Assembly (NCBI RefSeq): GCF_036250065.1
Contig: NZ_CP109199.1
Coordinates: forward strand, 3,720,001-3,784,000
Direction of reading: 5' to 3'
Length of the DNA: 64,000 bases
From: Micromonospora sp. NBC_01699
Lineage (GTDB): Bacteria > Actinomycetota > Actinomycetes > Mycobacteriales > Micromonosporaceae
The notes under the pieces are model-generated. The model was given only the letters and a program-made list of their open reading frames with translations. It had not been told where the DNA came from and made no database searches. This document shows positions 61,202-64,000 of this stretch, piece by piece (positions within the stretch are counted from its first letter, which is position 1; each line of letters begins with the position of its first letter). A program made the position numbers and the translations under genes.

Positions 61202-61637
61202 TCCGCGGCGGCCGACTCTCGTAGGGGGTGGACAGGACCACGGTGGTCCGGGTCGTCACGCTCGCCGAGGTACGGATCTCCTGCAACACCCGCTCCAGGT
61301 CCGCCGGACTCGCGACCCGGACCAGCAGCAGGTAATTGTCCTCCCCCGCCACCGAGTAGCAGGACTCGATCTCCGGCAGGTGGGCCAGCCGCTCCGGCGC
61401 GTCGTCCGGCTGCGACGGGTCGAACGGCCGGACCGCCACGAAGGCCGTCAGCGGCAACTCCAGCGCGTCGAACGACACCCGGGCGGTGTAACCGGTGATG
61501 ACACCGCGCTGTTCCAGCCGGCGTACCCGCTGGTGCACCGCGGACACCGACAGCCCCACCTTCTCGGCCAGATCGGTGTACGACAAGCGGCCGTCGGCGG
61601 TCAGCGCGGCGATGATGGCACGGTCGACTTCCTCCAC
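61182..61637 (-). CDS. Lrp/AsnC family transcriptional regulator
   Basis: A 151-residue regulator. The HTH at 4-55 reads VDRAIIAALTADGRLSYTDL, AEKVGLSVSAVHQRVRRLEQ, RGVITGY. A RAM ligand-binding domain follows (VAVRPFDPSQPDD, CYSVAGEDNYLLLVRV). Members respond to amino acids. It lies 1 kb from kamA, so control of the lysine-catabolic genes is plausible but not proven. Confidence 0.88.
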   Translation of the reverse strand: MEEVDRAIIAALTADGRLSYTDLAEKVGLSVSAVHQRVRRLEQRGVITGYTARVSFDALELPLTAFVAVRPFDPSQPDDAPERLAHLPEIESCYSVAGEDNYLLLVRVASPADLERVLQEIRTSASVTTRTTVVLSTPYESRPPRISRPAR

Positions 61638-61779
61638 GCGAAGAACCTACCGGCAAAGGCCCTCATCCGACGAAATCGATCCCACGGACGCGCCGCCGCA
61701 CGGCCGTGGCTGGTGGTGGGCCTGTCGCCGCGCGGGAGGTGGCGGGGCCCGCCGGGTTGGCACCCAGGGGCCCCGCCGA

Positions 61780-62172
61780 TCAGGCCGCCGGGAGTTCGAA
61801 GCCGAGCCGAGCCACCGTGCCCCAGCGGTCGACCTGCCGGGTCAGCACGTAGATGGACTCGAACGCCGCCAGCCGCCCGCCCCGCTCGTCCAGCCGGGCG
61901 AACCGGGTCCGCACGTGCACCTGGTCGGGGGTCGAGGGCAACGCCTCGACCGACTCCCAGACGCTGCGCCGCCAGCCCGTCGCGAGCAGCAGGGCCAACT
62001 CCGGCTCGGACCGCTTGACGTAGTCGTCACGGTCGGGCCAGACCGTGACGACACCCTCCTGGACGCGAATGTGCGGGTAGTGCAGGGTGTCCGCCCACGC
62101 GCCCACGTCGTGGCTGTTGAGCGCACCGAGGAAGTCGTCGAGCGCGGCCAACGCCCGGTCGATGTCACTCAT
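61780..62172 (-). CDS. SnoaL/NTF2-like protein
   Basis: A 130-residue protein of the NTF2-like fold: MSDIDRALAALDDFLGALNS, a HYPHIRVQEGVVTVW strand, a VHVRTRFARLDERGG strand and a terminal RLGFELP. Such folds bind hydrophobic ligands or catalyse simple isomerisation. Substrate unknown. It overlaps the upstream serine hydrolase stop by four bases, so they form a two-gene operon. Confidence 0.75.
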   Translation of the reverse strand: MSDIDRALAALDDFLGALNSHDVGAWADTLHYPHIRVQEGVVTVWPDRDDYVKRSEPELALLLATGWRRSVWESVEALPSTPDQVHVRTRFARLDERGGRLAAFESIYVLTRQVDRWGTVARLGFELPAA

Positions 62173-63413
62173 TCGACGATCGCCTGATGGACGAACTGAC
62201 GCAGCCGCGAGTGCAGCGGCAGCGCGCTGGACGGCATCAGCTGGGTGAGGAAGACGGCGGTCAGCTCCTCGGCCGGGTCCACCCAGAAGATCGTGCTCGC
62301 CGCGCTGTGCCAGCCGTACTCGCCGTCGCTTCCGGGGACCTTGGTGGCGGCGCTGTCCAGCACCACCGCGAAGCCGAGCCCGAAACCGACGCCGGCCATC
62401 GGCATGTCCGAGAAGACCGGCCGTCCCACCGTCCGGAGGTCGGCGCCCCCGGGCAGGTGGTTGCGGGTCATGTACGACACCGTGCGCGGGCCGAGGACAC
62501 GGACGCCGTCCACCTCGCCACCGCCGAGCAGCAGCCGACCGAGGCGCAGGTAGTCATCCAGGGTGGACACGAGACCGGCGCTGCCGGACAGGCAGGCCGG
62601 CTCGACGGTGCCGAGCGTGCCCAGCCCGTCGTTGCGCACGATCCCACCGTTGGGGCCGACGGTGTAGAAGGCGGCCAACCGGTCCCGCTGGCCGGCGTCC
62701 GCCACGAAGCCGGTGTCCCGCATGCCCAGCGGGCCGAGAATCCGGTCGGCGAAGAACTTGTCCAGCGGCTGCCCGGACGCGACCTCGATCACCCGGCCGA
62801 GCACGTCGCTGGAGACACCGTAGTTCCATCCGGTACCGGGCTGGAACAGCAGCGGGAACTCGGCCCAGGCGGCGCAGCACTCGGCCAGGCTCAGGCCCGG
62901 CGGCGTGCTCCACTCGTACCCGGCGGCGGTGTAGATCTCGTCCACCGGGTGGGCGCGGTGGAAGCCGTAGGTGAGGCCGGAGGTGTGCGAGAGCAGGTGC
63001 CAGACCCGGATCGGCTCACTGAGCGGGTCGGTGACCGGCCGGGACGGCGGTCCCTGGCGGTACACCCGGGCGTTGGCGAACTCGGGAATGTACCGTTCGA
63101 TCGGATCCTGTAGCGACAGGGCTCCCTCCTCGACCAGCGCGAGTGCCGCGATCGACGTGATCGGCTTGGTCATCGACCACAGCCGGTAGATGGTGTCCCG
63201 TTCGACCGGCAGTCCCGCCTCCCGGTCGCGCTGGCCGCCGAACGACTCGTACGCCAGCTCGCCCCGCCGACTGACCGCGAACGACCAGCCGGGCAGCCGG
63301 CCGGCGTCCACCAGGGAGGACAGGTAGCGGTCGAGCCGGGCGAGCCGGGCACCGTCGAGGCCCGCGCGCACCGCGCCGGCCAGATCGCTTCGCTCCCGCA
63401 CTGTCATCGCCAC
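62169..63413 (-). CDS. Serine hydrolase (beta-lactamase/EstB family)
   Basis: A 414-residue serine-active enzyme. SMTK has S80 and K83 of the SxxK motif, WNYGVSSDVLGRV near 216 carries the Tyr of the Y-x-N/V motif, and EYGWHSAAST near 378 stands in for the KTG-like region. No signal peptide is visible, so it is likely a cytoplasmic esterase (EstB-like) rather than a true beta-lactamase. Start ATG at 63413. It is translated together with the SnoaL-like gene. Confidence 0.85.
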   Translation of the reverse strand: MAMTVRERSDLAGAVRAGLDGARLARLDRYLSSLVDAGRLPGWSFAVSRRGELAYESFGGQRDREAGLPVERDTIYRLWSMTKPITSIAALALVEEGALSLQDPIERYIPEFANARVYRQGPPSRPVTDPLSEPIRVWHLLSHTSGLTYGFHRAHPVDEIYTAAGYEWSTPPGLSLAECCAAWAEFPLLFQPGTGWNYGVSSDVLGRVIEVASGQPLDKFFADRILGPLGMRDTGFVADAGQRDRLAAFYTVGPNGGIVRNDGLGTLGTVEPACLSGSAGLVSTLDDYLRLGRLLLGGGEVDGVRVLGPRTVSYMTRNHLPGGADLRTVGRPVFSDMPMAGVGFGLGFAVVLDSAATKVPGSDGEYGWHSAASTIFWVDPAEELTAVFLTQLMPSSALPLHSRLRQFVHQAIVE

Positions 63414-63430
63414 ACCCTTTCGTTGGAAAC

Positions 63431-63446
63431 TCGAATTCTTGTTCGA
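63431..63446. promoter_or_regulatory. TCGAA-N6-TTCGA dyad between divergent genes
   Basis: A perfect 5-6-5 inverted repeat in the 62-base spacer between the serine hydrolase and nitroreductase starts. Its geometry equals that of the ArsR-linked dyad at 38543. It could coordinate both divergent genes. Confidence 0.4.
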
Positions 63447-63475
63447 AGATCGACGAATAATCTAATATCGGACCC

Positions 63476-64000
63476 ATGACCGCTTCGTTGTCGCTGTCCG
63501 CGGAGGATCTGCTCTCCACCACCCGCGCGGTACGGCTGCGCCTGGACCTCACCCGCCCGGTCGAGCCGGAGGTGATCAAGCGCTGCGTCGAACTGGCCTG
63601 CCAGGCGCCGACCGGGCGCAACCGGCAGCGCTGGGACTTCGTGGTCGTCACCGACCCCGGTCGCCGCCGCGCCCTCGCCGACCTCTACCGCCTCGGCCTT
63701 CGGGCGCCGACCCAGCCGGTGCCCTACGACGGGGTCGACCGTTCGGCCGGCGACCCGGCCGCGCAGCAGCGGATGTCGCGCAGCGCCCAGCACCTGTTCG
63801 AGCACCTGCACGAGGTGCCGGCGCTGGTCGTACCGACGGTGCGGGTCGTGCGCGTGCGCGAACCGTCCATCGTGCACCAGGCGAACACCTGGGGCTCGAT
63901 CCTGCCGGCGGTGTGGAGCTTCATGCTGGCCGCCCGCGCACACGGACTCGGCACCGCCTGGACCACCCCCCACCTGCACTACGAGCGGGAGGCCGCGGAA
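63476..64000 (+). CDS. Nitroreductase family protein, 3' end beyond window
   Basis: First 175 residues of an FMN-dependent nitroreductase-like protein: TTRAVRLRLDLTRPVEPEVI near 15-34, CQAPTGRNRQRWDFVVVTD near 43, and NTWGSILPAVWSFMLAARAH then GLGTAWT near 147-173. It should reduce nitroaromatics, quinones or flavins with NAD(P)H. The gene runs off the window, so length and C-terminus are unknown. It diverges from the serine hydrolase operon. Confidence 0.85.
   Translation, partial: MTASLSLSAEDLLSTTRAVRLRLDLTRPVEPEVIKRCVELACQAPTGRNRQRWDFVVVTDPGRRRALADLYRLGLRAPTQPVPYDGVDRSAGDPAAQQRMSRSAQHLFEHLHEVPALVVPTVRVVRVREPSIVHQANTWGSILPAVWSFMLAARAHGLGTAWTTPHLHYEREAAE

Overview
The window is very GC-rich, densely coding DNA with many GTG starts, four-base start/stop overlaps and actinobacterial signature genes: rbpA, an lnt-ppm1 pair, cydAB and LuxR-type regulators. 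Gene content and style point to a filamentous actinomycete, most likely family Micromonosporaceae. The genus cannot be fixed from the sequence alone.

Layout. 1-5 kb: a small DUF5999 gene, a PabB-type chorismate-binding enzyme, a hemerythrin/F420-type oxidoreductase pair, a His-rich CDF metal exporter and a decayed aldo/keto reductase. 5-10 kb: peptide deformylase, a TauE/SafE-type permease, an EEP hydrolase and an Hsp70 domain fused through one membrane span to a beta-propeller. 10-12.5 kb: a tyrosine recombinase beside eroded DNA (methyltransferase pseudogene, short CoaD paralog). 12.5-18 kb: SDR, peroxiredoxin, cytochrome bd oxidase (cydAB) behind a nested dyad operator, and an acyltransferase. 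18-26 kb: a LuxR/ATPase regulator pair divergent from two dynamin-like GTPases and an acidic repeat protein. 26-36 kb: mostly housekeeping and lipid genes (GDPD, UMF1 transporter, thymidine kinase, GntR regulator, ATP-grasp protein, acyl-CoA dehydrogenase, anchored beta-propeller, second tyrosine recombinase). 36-46 kb: small regulatory modules (SoxR with an FMN reductase, ArsR with an AHSA1 protein, MarR, an ArsR/MFS pair) and accessory enzymes (FAD monooxygenase, macrolide-type glycosyltransferase, aldo/keto reductase). 46-51 kb: a zinc-finger/coiled-coil protein, rbpA, fxsA, ppm1 and lnt.

The most distinctive region is 51.9-60.2 kb. It encodes a lysine-fermentation-type pathway: kamA divergent from kdd - amidohydrolase - kamD - kamE - kal - reactivase (MutL/GlmL-like), mostly with overlapping start/stop codons. 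The usual Kce cleavage enzyme is absent from the cluster and an amidohydrolase sits inside the operon. An Lrp/AsnC regulator lies 1 kb beyond kamA. Between this operon and lnt is a promoter-like element and a strong intrinsic terminator with no convincing ORF, a candidate small RNA or leader. The last stretch holds an SnoaL-like protein, a serine hydrolase and a nitroreductase cut by the window end.

At a larger scale, 4.9-10 kb and 52-60 kb have a C/A-rich plus strand and 12.5-17.2 kb a G/T-rich plus strand, whichever way the genes point. No rRNA, tRNA, CRISPR array, insertion sequence or prophage was recognised.
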